Positions 21,100 to 32,721 of a DNA stretch of 64,000 nt are shown here, one piece after another. Location of the stretch: NCBI GenBank assembly GCA_037367405.1, contig JAZKJV010006933.1, positions 1-64,000 of the forward strand. The letters are read 5' to 3'. This DNA is from Ottelia alismoides (lineage: Eukaryota; Streptophyta; Magnoliopsida; Alismatales; Hydrocharitaceae). Position 1 is the first letter of the stretch. Every line of letters starts with the position of its first letter. Both the position numbers and the translations under genes were made by a program. The notes below the pieces were generated by a model. The model was not told where the DNA came from and did no database searches. It was given only the letters and a program-made list of their open reading frames with translations.

Positions 21100-22580
21100 T
21101 ATGTATCGAGCTGCTTATTTTGTGCTCAAGGATGTCAAAAGTGAAAACCTAATGTGAGGAAAGCTCCTTCTTGCAGGGTTCAAGGAAAGATGGGACCATT
21201 ATTGGTTAGCAAGCGATTATTTCTACATGTTATACCTGTTTGGCAATCTTGTCCTGTCGTTGCGTTGTGGTAGGCTCAACAAATCAATTAACTCGCAGTT
21301 GTTGAGGATATTGAGAGAAAGTTAACGTGTTGGAAAGCTGCATGCCTGTTTAGGGTGAGGTTGATGTTGTTAAAGGTTATGTTATCGAAAATACCACCAT
21401 TCTTTTTATCTTGACTAATGCCGGTCGGGTTTTGTAAGCAGTCAAAATCACTAATAAGGCAGTTCTTCTCGTCGCCATCTAGTTATGACAAGGGAATTTC
21501 CATGGTAGAGTGTGACGTGGTGACTTGGTTTCAGGATAATGGACGTGTGGGTTATTGAAGATTGAAGACGTTAATAAGGCATTGCTAATGAAGTAGGTGA
21601 TCAGAATCCTGGGAGACGGCTCGCATTTTCTCTCCAAAATGATGCAATCTATTTATTCTATTACTCCAAGTCGTCACGCATGAGTGGATGTGGTGGCATC
21701 GCCTTCCACCTTTTGGAGGGGTATTTGCTCCATGCTACCAGATGTGGATCCATCACTCTGATCTATGTTTGGAAGTGGGAGCAGATTCTAATTTTGGAGG
21801 GATGACTGGAATAAGGAGGGGGCCTTATGAGATATTTATCTTAGATTGTATGCCTTGATGTTGAACAAGGAGGCTCGCTTTGCAGAGTTGTGTTCGAATG
21901 GGTCTTGGCACCATTTTTTGCGTCGAAGCTCTCTAATCAGAGGCTTTAGGAGTTCCTGAGCTTGTCAAGCATTCTGGCCAAATTGGTGGAGCCAACTGCC
22001 ATTGGGGATTCTTGGTGTTAGATAGATCACATATTTATGCTTACGAAGGCTTATGAGGCACTGTCGACCTTAGCGGTGCTCGAGTTAGGTGTTGTGTCAC
22101 ATGTCTACACTCGGATTTAGAGGTGACAATTCCCTACATTGATTAAAGTGTTCAAGTGGATGCTCAAAAGAGGCAGCATCATGACATGGGCACGAAGATC
22201 TATGATTTTTCCAGGTTGTGATGGTGTGTGTGCATGCGACGGCGAAGCATCTGAAGAGATTGATTATTTGTTCTTCAGATGCCCTGTACTTGGGAGGCGT
22301 GGGCAGCGGTTGGTTTACTAAGACTTCAGTGGGGAAGTGAGGAGTCATTCTGGAAATCACTTGGTAGTGACCGGACGGGGTCGAAAAAAGGTCGGATTAG
22401 AGTACTTGCACAACTTTGGGCCATTTTGTTGCGAGAAAATGGTTGATCTTAAAAATTGAGGTTTTCAAGTTCTGTTTGAAGTGTGGTCCTTGTACATTTA
22501 CATGTAGATTTTTATATGAATGTATGAAGTAGGGTGCTCCTCTTATGGATGCTCCGCTATTTTTTTCTTAAAGAAACTGT
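21100..22580 (+). mobile_element. LINE E, degenerate L1-type ORF2 3' fragment
   Basis: Near 21300-21500 the plus strand reads VVEDIERKLTCWKA and KIPPFFLS, matching the post-RT part of LINE B ORF2 (VVEKMEARLAGW, SIPIYFLS). At 22139-22321 there is a zf-RVT domain (KVFKWMLKRGSIMTWARRSM, then CACDGEASEEIDYLFFRCP). The tail ends near 22580 with TTTCTTAAAGAAA. Many stops are present. Only the 3' part of ORF2 is left, as expected of a 5'-truncated LINE copy. Confidence 0.7.
22139..22321 (+). pseudogene. LINE E zf-RVT domain remnant
   Basis: This is a short frame with the C-terminal zinc-binding reverse-transcriptase domain of plant L1 elements: Cys residues of the CxC type followed by DYLFFRCPVLG. 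It is a relic of LINE E. Confidence 0.65.
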
Positions 22581-23025
22581 GTGTTGCCTGCACCGACTAA
22601 ACAGTTGTTACATTATGGTGCTCCTTTGCCAATTTGATTATCTAAATGGTTAGATTCGTTTGTTTGCACTGCACGATGGGTTTAAAAGGTAATGGCAATT
22701 CTATTTTACCACACGATGATGATTCTATTTTTCCCCAAAAAAGATAACGATCATGTCTAACTTCACTTGAATCACAACAATTTAATTTTTGTCTCATGTT
22801 TAGAATTGAAAGCACATGTTTTAGGTTTATGCAAGGATTTGACATTTTATGGGCTGTCTAATGGGACTCAGATGGAGAGAAGTATTAATCATAGTTAGTC
22901 TGCCCATCTGCTAAAGCTTAGACGCGACAAAAATGAAAAAATAATTGTAATTAACTTGGAGTTCATTTGTCCTGATATTATGATTTATACCTGAATATTT
23001 ATTTTTTCTATTTGTTATATTATAG
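22581..23025 (+). other. Intron sequence before the second exon
   Basis: AT-rich with no coding motif. It ends TTATATTATAG, an acceptor for the exon at 23026. Confidence 0.5.
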
Positions 23026-23134
23026 GTATCAAGAGTTGAACTTCTTGATGAAGTTCAAGTTAAGGCCATAAATATTGCAAATGGAAGAAATTTGCCTGAA
23101 GTTCCAACTTTAATGTTTGAGTTTATAGGAACTG
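23026..23134 (+). CDS. D-LDH: D-lactate dehydrogenase exon (internal, 109 nt)
   Basis: The exon lies between TTATAG and GTATGA. It reads VSRVELLDEVQVKAINIANG, then RNLPEVPTLMFEFIGT plus one base, so it leaves phase 1. It continues exactly from the exon at 14841-14915 across an 8.1-kb intron. The sequence is the conserved middle of the FAD-linked oxidase C-terminal domain of plant D-lactate dehydrogenase. The frame is open and splice sites are canonical, so the gene may be functional despite the TE-filled introns. What follows is an intron of nearly 30 kb. Confidence 0.9.
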
Positions 23135-23229
23135 GTATGACGGATTTACATTCCCATATTTCTTTCGTCAGTATATTCACACATTCATATTGATAGTAAA
23201 AAAATGCTTCTTCTGTTGGAATTTTTTGA

Positions 23230-23946
23230 ATTCCATGGATCACATGCTATGTTCTTTAGTAGAAAAAGAGATTTTAAACCTATTCAAAAACGGGCATGTC
23301 TATTTCTCTAAGGGGTTCCCTAAAGTGGTGAAGATTTGCACAAAAATATGAGAGAGTGGTATATTGATAAATAATCTCTAGTCCTCTATATATGAGGGGG
23401 CTAGGATTTAGAAGAATACATGAAAGTTTAAAATATGACAATACCCCCATGGGATTATATGTCCTATATTTCTTATGTGCTCAACTTGTTACAACATCAC
23501 TCAAAATGCGAAGTGCCTTGGTCAACATGTGTATTCTAATATGCATGGGTAACACTAGAAGTCTATTGAGGTCTTGTTGGATGAAAGTATTTGGTGAAGT
23601 TGTAATTAACCTTGACATGTTTTGTCCTGTCATGAAAAATGGGGTCGTTTGATGTTGCATGGTAATTGTTTTGTCGTATTTCAACTCCATCATATGGAAG
23701 ATGAATATTAGTAATTATTTGTTGAATCCACTCAAGATCTATACCACATATTGTTTCTTTCTTTCCTGTGACAAGATTGCCCTTGAAATAGGTGCATGAA
23801 TTGGTACTGTAATTCCTATCTATAAAGTACCCTACATAATTTGCATCCCTATATGTTGTAATATCCAGTGATGACCAAGATGTAAGGTATGACCCCTTTT
23901 TAGGAGGAGCCTTGATGTACATCGAGGCTATTGTGACTATGTCCAA
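23230..23946 (-). mobile_element. Fragment of a different copia family (RNase H and 3' LTR)
   Basis: The minus-strand frame at 23563-23946 carries RNase H motifs: KGSYLTSWSSLDITTYRDAN, then a YVGYFIDRNYSTNSC block and HDRTKHVKVNYNF. The catalytic ADADYAG box reads RDANYVG, and the SAE box is not seen. Sequence at about 23230-23460 looks like a 3' LTR (CTCTATATATGAGGGGGCTAG). The divergence from copia-1 to -6 shows a separate family. It is truncated at both ends. Confidence 0.6.
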
Positions 23947-23984
23947 TGGGACCTTGATTGTCCTCTTAAATTGACTTAAGTGGG

Positions 23985-26600
23985 TGAAAGAGGGGGATGC
24001 AAAAACATGATTCTTTCACACCATGGCGATTGGAAGGAGAAGGAACCTGATACATGACTTGCAGGTAGAGGGAGAGAGATTCCAGGGAGATGTGACAATT
24101 GGTGTGGCAATTGTAGAGCAGTTTCGGAGGTTCAATAGGAGGCTACCATCTTTTGAAGGCAGATTGATTGGAAGGGCGTCAGATCCTTGAGGCCTGGTCA
24201 GCAGGTTGCACTTGTTTCAGAGTTCACTAGAGATGAGGTACGCAAGGTATTCATTGACCTCAATGTAGATTGCTGCCCTATATCAGATGGCTTCTTAGTC
24301 TTCTTTTATAGGGAATTCTGGGAGGTGGTGGAGGATGACATCATGGGACTATTGTTCAGGTTTAGAGATGCGATTAGGGGACTAGAGAAGGTAAACAAAT
24401 CTCTGCTCTTGTTACTCCCAAAGAAGTAAGATGCTGAGAGAGTGGACAAGTTCAGACCCATAGCATTGTGCGATGCTATTTACCTCATTGTGGCCAAGGT
24501 GTTAGCCAACTGGCTTAGAGGAGTTCTAGATCTCATTCTGCCGGCTTAGACGACATTTATTTCAGGGCGTCAACTGTTGGAGGGAGTCGTGATGGCGTCG
24601 GGGATGGTCTTGGATTGGAAGAGAGTAGGGTTTATTGGTTTCCTCTAGAAGGTCAACTTTTTGAAGGCATATGATAGCATGAGTTGGAAGTTTATTTGGA
24701 CGTCATTAGCCAAGAATGGCTTTCTAGACTGTTGAGATATAGTTATCTACCTTATTATTTTCATATTATCTATTTCTTTTATCTTCTTCTTGTAGTTTGC
24801 CCATGAGGTTCCTCTCCTATATAAGAGAACCCTAGAGCATCTCGTTAATGCAATTCATTCTTTTCCTTCTACATGATATTAGAGCGACTATCCTAGACCG
24901 GAGTTCCCGTATCCCACCAAACCCTAACCTTACCCTCTCGGCTGCTACCGCCTCGCCGCTCGCCGCCCCTCCCTCCTGCAGCCACTCAGGCCATCGCCCT
25001 AGCCTCCCGGTCGCCCTGGCCTCTCTGGCTACCGCTTTTCCTTCTACACAGACATTTGTATGGATTTGATGAAGAGATGCATTACCACTTCCTCGCTTTT
25101 GGTGCTGGTTAATGTGAAGCAGGAAAGGGGTTTCTTTCAATCACAAAGGAGGTGTGACAGGGATGTCCCCTAGCCTCATTGTTGTTTTTCTGGTGGATGC
25201 TTTGGCCATTATGTTTGGGCTTATGGAGGGAGGGGGTTCCTCAAGGGCTATTCCATAGAGGACTTTTCAGTGCCTATTTTGCAGTACGTAGATGGCACCA
25301 TTTTCTTCATCGAAGGGGGTGTGGCAGAGTGCAAGGCGGTCGGGGCAATGTTTGATATCTTTGGTGACCTGTCAGGGCTGAAGGCTAATGATGCAAAAGC
25401 AACTTTTGTACCATTTGATCTTTCTTCAGTGGACTTAACAACTTGTGTGAGATTTTGGCAACGACACAGAGGAGGTTGCCTCTCAGCTATTTTGGCATGC
25501 CACTGATGTCCAGGAGACTTAGGCATATTGATTGGCCGCATGTTGTGGAAAAGGTGTAGAAGAAGTTATTAGGTTAGAATGCATCATATCTCTTTAGAGG
25601 TGGGATACTGCTTCTGAAGGCCGTTCTTACAACCATTCATGTTTTCTTCCTGTCAATCAGGGTCTTACCTGTGAGGATTCACAAGAGGCTGGAGGAGCTA
25701 ATGCGACATTTCTTTTGGTCGTCATCTCAAGAGGACAAGGGGCTTGCACCGGTAGAGTGGTCGACGGTGACTATGCCAATCAAGGAGGAAGGACTTCGGG
25801 TGCAATAGATTTGAGATATGAGCAATTCCTTCCTCACGAAATGGGTGATGAGGATTTGAGGAGCCGAAAGTAATTTGTTTTCTAGGCTAGTTAGATATAT
25901 TTTTGGTATGTCTCCCAACTTGTGTACGTATTGATGTTGTGTCTTTGCCAACTACTTTTTGGAGAGGGGTTTCTTTAGTCCTGCCAACCTGACTAATTCT
26001 TTGCGGTTGCTTTTGGGGCATGGATGCGATTTTCTGTTTTGGACGGACGATTGCTCCGAGGAGGGATCTTTTTGTGAATTGTACCTCGAGGTTTTTGTTT
26101 TAACAGTTGACAAGGAGGCATGTGTTCCGGATGTGTGGTCAGATGGTTCTTGATTTCCTGGGTTTGTGACCGAGTTTTCAGACTCGAGAGTTGAGTAGTT
26201 TATTTTTCTCCCAGGCAAATTGGCGAGACTTGATGTGCCCTCGGAAGTTAGAGATTCATGGTGCTAGAGAGATGTGACGTTCACAGTCAAGAATGCATAC
26301 AAGGTGGTAACTGCCTCACCTCCTTCGGTGGGTTCGGAGACTTCTCGGGACTATGCTAAGATCTGGATTTGGAAGATTCCTTCAAAGGTGAGGTTCTTGA
26401 GAAGAGAAGGAGTCTTGACTGCTGCACAACGAGCCATGTTTTTTCCTAGAGCAATGGAGGGCTATAGATGCTATGGAGATTCGATAGAAGATACTGACCA
26501 CTTTTTTTTACCAAGGTCCTGGTTCGGTAAACTCATGGGGAATTGTGAAAATTCTGGACATCCAGTGGAGTGATAGGGCTTCCTTTTGGGATTCATTGAG
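23985..26600 (+). pseudogene. LINE D ORF2 reverse transcriptase, degenerate
   Basis: Blocks in order: SDGFLVFFYREFWEVVEDD (about 24285-24340), KFRPIALCDAIYLIVAKVLA (about 24450-24510), ISGRQLLEG, KAYDSMSWKF (24664 on), then after the insertion LQYVDGTIFFIEGG (25279-25320), where the catalytic YADD is YVDG. Next come FWTDDCSEEG (about 26040), VKNAYKVV and a zf-RVT remnant ending DHFFLP (about 26500). Loss of the catalytic Asp pair and many stops show it is dead. It is more diverged from LINE B than LINE C is. Confidence 0.78.
24730..25048 (+). mobile_element. Internally deleted LTR element (5' LTR + leader + 13 bp of LTR end)
   Basis: A 144-bp LTR (24730-24873) starts TGTTGAGATATAG, holds CTATATAAGAGAACCCTAG, and ends TTTTCCTTCTACA. 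It is followed by TGATATTAGAGCGAC, a decayed Met-tRNA primer site, and about 150 bp of leader. At 25036-25048 the last 13 bases of the LTR (TTTTCCTTCTACA) recur. Flanks are TAGAC (24725-24729) and CAGAC (25049-25053), a 5-bp target duplication with one change. The coding region and nearly all of the 3' LTR have been lost. The element sits inside LINE D. Confidence 0.75.
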
Positions 26601-26849
26601 TAGTAATTGGCCCGGTTCAAAAGAAGGATGGACGAAGGTTTGAGCACTAGTCCAGGCGTTATGGTTAAGCCAGAAATGATGTTGCTTTTGAGGGTGGGAG
26701 GTTTTGTTTTGAAAATTTCCTTGGGTATGTTAGAACCCATTTTGAAAGTTGGCGGATGTAATTGCCTTCTAGTTTTATATTTAAAATTTATTTTTTGGAT
26801 CGACCTCTAAAGGAGATCCATCCCATTGTTTCTTAAAAAATGATAGTAG

Positions 26850-27010
26850 CAAAAATGAAAATTCTAAGGTGGATGCCTGGTCATACACAAAAAGATCATT
26901 TAGAATGATGTGATCGAAAGGAAAGTTGGTGTAGCTCCGATATAGGATAAGATAGGATAAAGATGATTTGGCAATTTGCTATATCCGATGTCACCATCAG
27001 TGAGGCTGAT
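26850..27010 (+). pseudogene. RTE-type LINE 3' fragment
   Basis: It reads ILRWMPGHTQKDH and, in another frame, KVGVAPI-like sequence (AAAGTTGGTGTAGCTCCGAT). The same words occur in the RTE tails at 49566-49640 and 54740-54840. It is a short relic directly after the LINE D tail. Confidence 0.65.
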
Positions 27011-27775
27011 TGTGAGACCCCTCGTAGTGGGACTCAAACTTGTTTGTAAAAAATGATCTTCATCTTATCCAGTGCTCAAAAACTTGATTGAGCACTCCAT
27101 CATGTAGAACTCGTTGAGACATTTCCAATGAGTCCGAGAACGCAAAAATCTGAGTTTAAGAGCCTATGTTGCGGTCATTTTAGCGAGTCGGGGTTCGGGT
27201 CAAATTCAGATTCGAAGCAAGATCCGGATCCAAATTTTCCCTCACATAAAACCCCCCGAAGCCACCCTTCTCTTCCAAGAACACCCTAACTCAAAGAGCA
27301 ACTCCTTCCTCCTCCCTCCCCCTCGTCGAAGCACCGGCGAAACTCACCGAAATGTGTCAGATCGATGATCCCATGCCATCACCGCATAGAGAACGTCGAG
27401 GTCACCCTCGTATGTGGGTTTGCGTCGCCAGCGGAGCGTCGAACGAGTCGTTTTCCGCGGATGGAGAAACATAGATTGTGAGTTTTTAGGTACAATGCCT
27501 TATAACCCTCCTTGTTGGGGGTTTCCACGCGATTATCGACCATGTATGTTCCCTATTTGAACCTTGGTTATCCTCTTTACTTTATTAGAGAAGTCTAGGA
27601 TTTGGTTATATTGTCCTGAGGTTATATCTACTTGGAGACTAAATTGCAGGTAATTTGCCTCTCCAATCTGCCTGATTTGGAAGGAGAGCAAATCCCTCAC
27701 CTTGTCGGTTTTCAATTTATTCGATTCCATCCCATCCCTTCACATCCCTTCTTTTGTTTCTATCCATGGAGGGAC
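27011..27775. other. No gene recognised
   Basis: Low-copy-looking sequence with a pyrimidine-rich stretch (27245-27330) and a GC-rich part (27340-27470) that could be the leader of an unknown element. No supported frame. Confidence 0.35.
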
Positions 27776-27955
27776 ATATCGATATCAGTATCGATATCGG
27801 TACCATGTCGATACGATATATCGTCGATATATCGACGCCATATCGCCGACATCGAACCAAGATTGTGAATAAAATGGCCTGTCGATATCGATATCGACCA
27901 TATCGGCGATATATCGGTGACCTGTCGATATCGATATATCGTCGATATATCACGA
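27776..27955. repeat. GATATC/ATATCG-rich self-complementary block
   Basis: About 180 bp is built almost entirely from CGATAT, GATATC and TATCGT words, with long stretches equal to their own complement (TCGATATCGATATCGA, TCGATATATCGACG). Two dense halves flank a short unrelated centre (about 27850-27885). Reading frames occur on both strands because the repeat lacks stop codons, so they are not genes. Confidence 0.8.
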
Positions 27956-28015
27956 TACAACCTTCCTTGTTTCTGTCCAAATACCTGTTTACATTCTCCC
28001 CTCCTAAATCCATTA

Positions 28016-28180
28016 ACTGTATACGGTCGAGAATTTTTTTTATTATGTACCGTAGGTAAGCTGCCTCTTGAAGAGGTGGCTTTGGTTAAGAGAGAGCCGC
28101 CTCTTCAAGAGGCGGCTTTAGTGAAAGCCGCCTCTTCAAGAAGTGGCTTTTAACCAAAGCCGCCTGTTCAAGAGGCGGCT
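28016..28180. repeat. MULE-PMD left terminal inverted repeat with four palindromes
   Basis: The outer part matches the right end in inverse. Four palindromic modules of about 23 bp lie at 28059-28081, 28095-28117, 28126-28148 and 28158-28180. Each is AGCCGCCTCTT followed by its complement, with zero to three changes, separated by 8-13-bp AT-rich spacers such as TTTAGTGAAA. Confidence 0.88.
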
Positions 28181-28203
28181 GTTCGCCACGACCGAAAAAA
28201 GGA

Positions 28204-28240
28204 GAAGCAGCAGCTCTGCTGCTTGCAGAGCTGCTGCTTC
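28204..28240. repeat. Perfect 16-bp inverted repeat (hairpin)
   Basis: GAAGCAGCAGCTCTGC (28204-28219), a 5-base spacer, then its exact reverse complement (28225-28240), followed by a run of T. It lies just inside the left TIR of MULE-PMD, downstream of the PMD gene on the minus strand. It could be a fold-back relic or part of a 3' region. Confidence 0.8.
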
Positions 28241-28451
28241 CTTTTTTTTTTTAATTTCATACGTTGGCGAAGTGCATGCAAAGTATGTAACACAAAATAT
28301 GGTATTAAAACAAGTTTAAAAGCCAAGATTCATAGATTAGAAAGTAAATTGTTCATATACGAGGTGCATAACGCAAGCGACAACAGAATAGTTACATACA
28401 CTATAGATTACATGCTTGCTTTACATTACAAAAGATTGGCAATATATCGTT

Positions 28452-30179
28452 CTAGGGTCTACGCTCCCTCCTCCGTTTGTACTGTAATTTGACCGGTCTG
28501 TCATCGACCATGGTGGTCTCCGGGGTTCTCGGCTCAAATCCATGCAGTTGGCTGTTGCGATCTATATCATCGGTGTTGGTCATCTCGGTTCCTTCAACTC
28601 CGAAGGACAACGGGAGGGTTGAATGATGTGAAGGTCCTGCATTGTGCTCTGCTTGATCCCTCCGTGGTGCATGCGGCATTGTAGGCTCTCTAGATGGCCC
28701 ACACTCAGGAATTGGGGTCTCAAATTTTATGCCGGACTGAAACGTCTTGTAATTCGACGATACCATGGCAAGTACTCGACGGTCGTATCTGGTCCTTCCA
28801 ATGAAATGGGAGTCATTGGCACAACGTAGTCCCTACGGATGTTCCATAGTCTAATATAAACTGTATGGAATTCCGTTCAATCGACGTTGCTCTTCCCTCG
28901 GAGATCGATTGAATGCAAATGAGATGACGTATCGCAAGCCATTGGAATCTCCTGAATGCCACCAAACCGTCGAAGGACTCTGTCCGGTGTATGTAGCTCC
29001 ACAATACAAAAATGAATCAAGGGGACGCGAGCCACATGTAACTCCTCATTGCCACGGTAATACAACTGCAATAGGGACAACACCTCCTCTGTATATGGAG
29101 TCCATACCACCTGCGTTAAATTAGATATATTAAAAAAACCGTTATAAGTGAAAAAAACCTTAATAACGTGTTAAGTGAATACCTGCTCATCAAGTTGTAG
29201 GTCAAGTGCATCCCTATATGGTCGAATCACATGTGTAGATTCCGCTGTAATATCAAACTCTGTATGCCATCTTGCTCCCAAGGGCTTCCCTTGCCAAAGA
29301 GGTCAGTGGTGAACGACCGGAGCGATTTGGGGGAATCGCTCCCAAGCCCACAATTATAACAGTATCTATGGACCACCAATCTCAACTGCCTCAGCCTTCG
29401 ATGCGACACATAACTGCCTGTACAAGTAAGCCAAACAAGCTGAGACCCAACTGTAAGAGCCACAAGTTTCCAAGTCCTCCAAAAATGGTAGGTAGATCAG
29501 TGAGACCTCGTTTCCTAACTTGTCAGAAAAGATCACACCACCAAAAAGCTGTAGAATGTACGCCCGTGTGTATCGCAGAATGGTATCTTCATCGGCGTTC
29601 TCTGGCAGAACTGAGAAGTGCTCAAGTAGCCAAGTCATGCGAACTCGAGCGCCATCAATATTGGGCCGTTCTGACCGGACCCCAAGCAACCGCTCACACA
29701 TGCCTGCCCAACTGGGAGAAGTAGTAGGACCAATCACCGCCTGACCATCTATCATCAACCCAAATATGTAAGCGACATCCTGCAATGTAACAGTCATCTC
29801 CCCGTGGCGCATGTGAAAAGTATGTGTCTCGGGACGCCATCTCTCAACCAGAGTTGTAACTAGGTACTAGTCCAAGGAAATGAAATCCATCTGCATTACG
29901 CCAAGAAAACCCGCTACGCAAATGTGGGAAACTATGCGCTCATCCAAGGGAACATGCCTCAGTGTGCTCTCCCGTCGTCGGCACCGTAGGGCGTAGGCAT
30001 CTCATCACCTGAAAAAGAAAACATATAGATTATGAAAACAATTTTCGGAAATATGATGTGAATATTTCTAAAAGTTGTACTTACATCGCCTGCCCAAACA
30101 ACGGTCGAACGGTGTTCCTTCTACTGTCGTAAAAGAGAACGGTCAACTGGTCCCGGCTCCATCTGTTCATAAACAACAT
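28452..30179 (-). pseudogene. Plant mobile domain (PMD) gene carried by the MULE
   Basis: PMD proteins (MAIN/MAIL family) derive from or travel with plant transposons; some domesticated members silence TEs. A first exon (30179-30085) reads MLFMNRWSRDQLTVLFYDSR and ends at a GTAAGTAC donor. A second, from about 30008, has LRCRRREST, LRHVPLDERI, VERWRPETHTFHMRHGEMTV and TLQDVAYIFGL (29812-29740), the PMD signature. A third from about 29112 has WTPY, then ARVPLIHFCIVELHTPDRVL and RRFGGIQEIP. An in-frame TAG in LD-stop-YL, an out-of-phase junction and a stop after EIGGP break it. The C-terminal tail ends near 28452. Confidence 0.85.
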
Positions 30180-30239
30180 TAGAAAAAACTAAACAATTAC
30201 TTTAAATTTAAATATTTTAAAAAGTTTGTCAAGTAAATC

Positions 30240-32721
30240 ATTCACATACTATCTCTGTTGGGACACTTCCTCATTTTATGACCCAATTCACCACAGATAC
30301 CACACATGTATTTTGCGTCCTTTCATGCGTAGTGTTCCTCCTATTATGACCTTCAACGTCACAAGTGCCGCACTGAGATTGCACGGTATTCTCCCTCATG
30401 TCCATCTCATTGTGAATCCTCTTACTCTTTGGTCGCCCATTTTTCCTTATCCTGCTATCATCTGAAATAACTAATGGATGGTCGAAACTGGGCCACTTGT
30501 CTCTGTCACCAATGGGGTAGAACAACCCTTTGTAGATGTGGGAGTGAGCTTGCCATGTATACCATGGGCCAACATATTCTTCCAAATCCGTGTTCAAGTG
30601 AGATAGAACGGCACATGCATGAGAAAAAGGGATCCTGTGAGTTTGCCATTTTTGACATGTACACGATGCATCGCTAATTAAGACAGTTTGTTTCTTTCCA
30701 CCTTTTAGTCCAAATTGCGTCATGCGTTGTCATGTGACGACCTCATACATGTGCAAAGGTGCTCCTTGTATGCGAAAACAATGGTGGCCATTACTTCTGT
30801 CGATCCAACGCTTCAACATGTCATGCGCGTATTTGGTATATTTCTCACCCCGTCCAATACAATTATGCGCCTCCTCCTAACGGTCACAGAAGTAGCTAAT
30901 GCAATTGTAGCACGTCTTTAACACCAATGCCACAACTGACAGACTTCTTGATTCCTTAAGAACGACATTGTAGCTCTCAGAAAAGTTTGTGGTTGTGTAA
31001 CCAAATCTGTAGCCCCCATCAAATGCAATTGTCCAACGTTCCTTTGGACAATCATGTGTGTCAAACCACTTTGCAGCATTCTCGTCGCATTCCTTCAGCT
31101 TGTCAATGTAAGATTGCCATTTGGCTTGCGAATAGACTTTTCCCGGCCTTATGACCATTCGATTTAAAGTTTGATTTTTGTGGGCATCATTGAAATTGCT
31201 ACCCACATGTCGTAGACAAAAGCGCCAATGCACGTATGATGGAAGAAATTGAACCTCTGGGTATCTGAGTGCAGCATGTATCCCAGGAGCACGGTCAGAT
31301 AACAAACAAATCGGTCCAGCACGGTCACGGAAAACATACAAACGTAGCCTCTCCAGAAACCATGCCCAACTAGGGCCATCCTCCTCGTTGACAAATGCAA
31401 AAGCCAACGGTAAAATGTGGTTAGCTGTATCGCTTGAGTAAGCAATAAGGATCTTCTGCTTATACCTTTTATACATGTGTGTACCATCCACACTAACAAT
31501 GGGCCTGCAGTGTCTGAATGCCTCAATACAAGGTCCAAATGCTCAGAAGGCCCTCTCAAATAGCTCCCCTTCGTTCACTGTTGTTGTGTCAATATCTGTA
31601 ATCGAATCAGGAATAGCCTCCTCAATGGCCCTAAAAAGATAGGGAAGTTCGTTGTAAGATTTCTTCCAATCGCCGTATACCATCTCGATGCCTTTCCTTC
31701 TTGCGTCCCAAACCCTTCTTCTACTCTCATGGAAGCCAAAATCATCTTGAATTGATGTATGAAGAAATGAGACCTTGACTGAGGGAGATATTTTTATTTG
31801 ATTTAGGAATCTGAGTGTCATGAAGTTGCAATCCAACTGAGGATGGTCTTGATTAACAATACGATTCAAGCAAATATGCGGCTTGTCAACCATTGAGACA
31901 ACAAACTGTCCATCTATTGGTCGACGATGACCACACAATCTCCACAAACAACCTCTAGCTCGTTCGCTGCAGTGTATTTCCCACACCTTCTTGTCTGATT
32001 CCAGTACCGTGAAGTTGTAATGACGTTTAATGTGGAAAACCTTCACGGTGTACACCAAATCGGCTTTGCATTTGAAAAGCATGCCATTTTTCAACTCGTT
32101 GCTCAGACTAATCCCATCATCACAGTTCATGCAATCTTCACCATTCAGAATATAACCATCACCCCCTCTCATGTTCAAAAATGGTATGTCAGACACGATA
32201 CGAGTTCCGAGATGATGATCCTGCTCATTGTCATCATTTTCCATCTCGTCATCCGTATTCTGTGGTGAGGGTTCCATTAACCTGTCCAGTTACGGATCAT
32301 TAATAGGATCCATGTTTACCACGGGAGCAACGAAGCTATTTCCACCTTGCGGTACAAAAACTTGAGGTACGGATCCAGGTATAGAGACAACGACAGTAAA
32401 TAGCACGGGCCGATATGCAGCACCCATCTCCTCAGCATATTCGACAATCTCTTGGACATCATCATCAAACTCGACGCACCCAATATAAAAATTTGCTCCA
32501 TCTTGAGACATTCTATGAAACACCTGTAACTCAAGTCCTTGCGATAACTCCAATCTGAAGACGGACTTAATGTGCTCAATCATCGCCGAGAATGACATTT
32601 CGTGACTAATTTTGATAGTTTTCATACGAGCTCCTACATAGGTCACGTCTTTACTAGACTTCGATATTGTACCCCCACAATGACAGAAATAACGAACTTC
32701 TCGAGACATCCTACATACCAT
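30240..32721 (-). pseudogene. mudrA-like MULE transposase, one frame with in-frame stops
   Basis: From 32721: PB1-like N-terminus (RYFCHCGGTI); MuDR domain (FKCKADLVYTVKVFHIKRHY, NRIVNQDHPQLDCNFM); DDE core with IVSVDGTHMYKRYKQ (first Asp) and CLLSDRAPGIHAAL (second Asp kept, His changed to Ala); TTNFSESYNVVLKESRS; SWIM region CTCQKWQTHRIPFSHA, with the usual Cys before SH replaced by Phe; and a CCHC knuckle (CGICGELGHKMRKC) that needs a frame change near 30300. Stops at 32290, 31543, 30877 and just above 30724 lie in one continuous frame. TGA replaces Trp or Arg at two of them. Inactive now, but lightly decayed. Confidence 0.88.

Larger units (their letters stand above)
23960..26845 (+). mobile_element. 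LINE D, L1-type ORF2 relic split by an LTR derivative
   Basis: A plus-strand ORF2 relic without endonuclease. It reads LKWVKEGDAKT at the start (compare LINE B LRWIKHGDANT), then RT palm blocks, the catalytic region, post-RT region and zf-RVT domain, ending at about 26840 with TTTCTTAAAAAA. It is broken at 24730-25048 by an LTR-derived insertion. Stops are frequent. Confidence 0.8.

Noticed and set aside
27717..28059. Overlapping frames on both strands with YRRYID-type repeats
   Set aside because: Translation of the GATATC word block in any frame; not a protein-coding gene.
28059..28180. CRISPR-like array of regularly spaced palindromes
   Set aside because: Only three to four modules, eukaryotic context, mirrored at the other end of a MULE and without unique spacers; it is part of the terminal inverted repeat.
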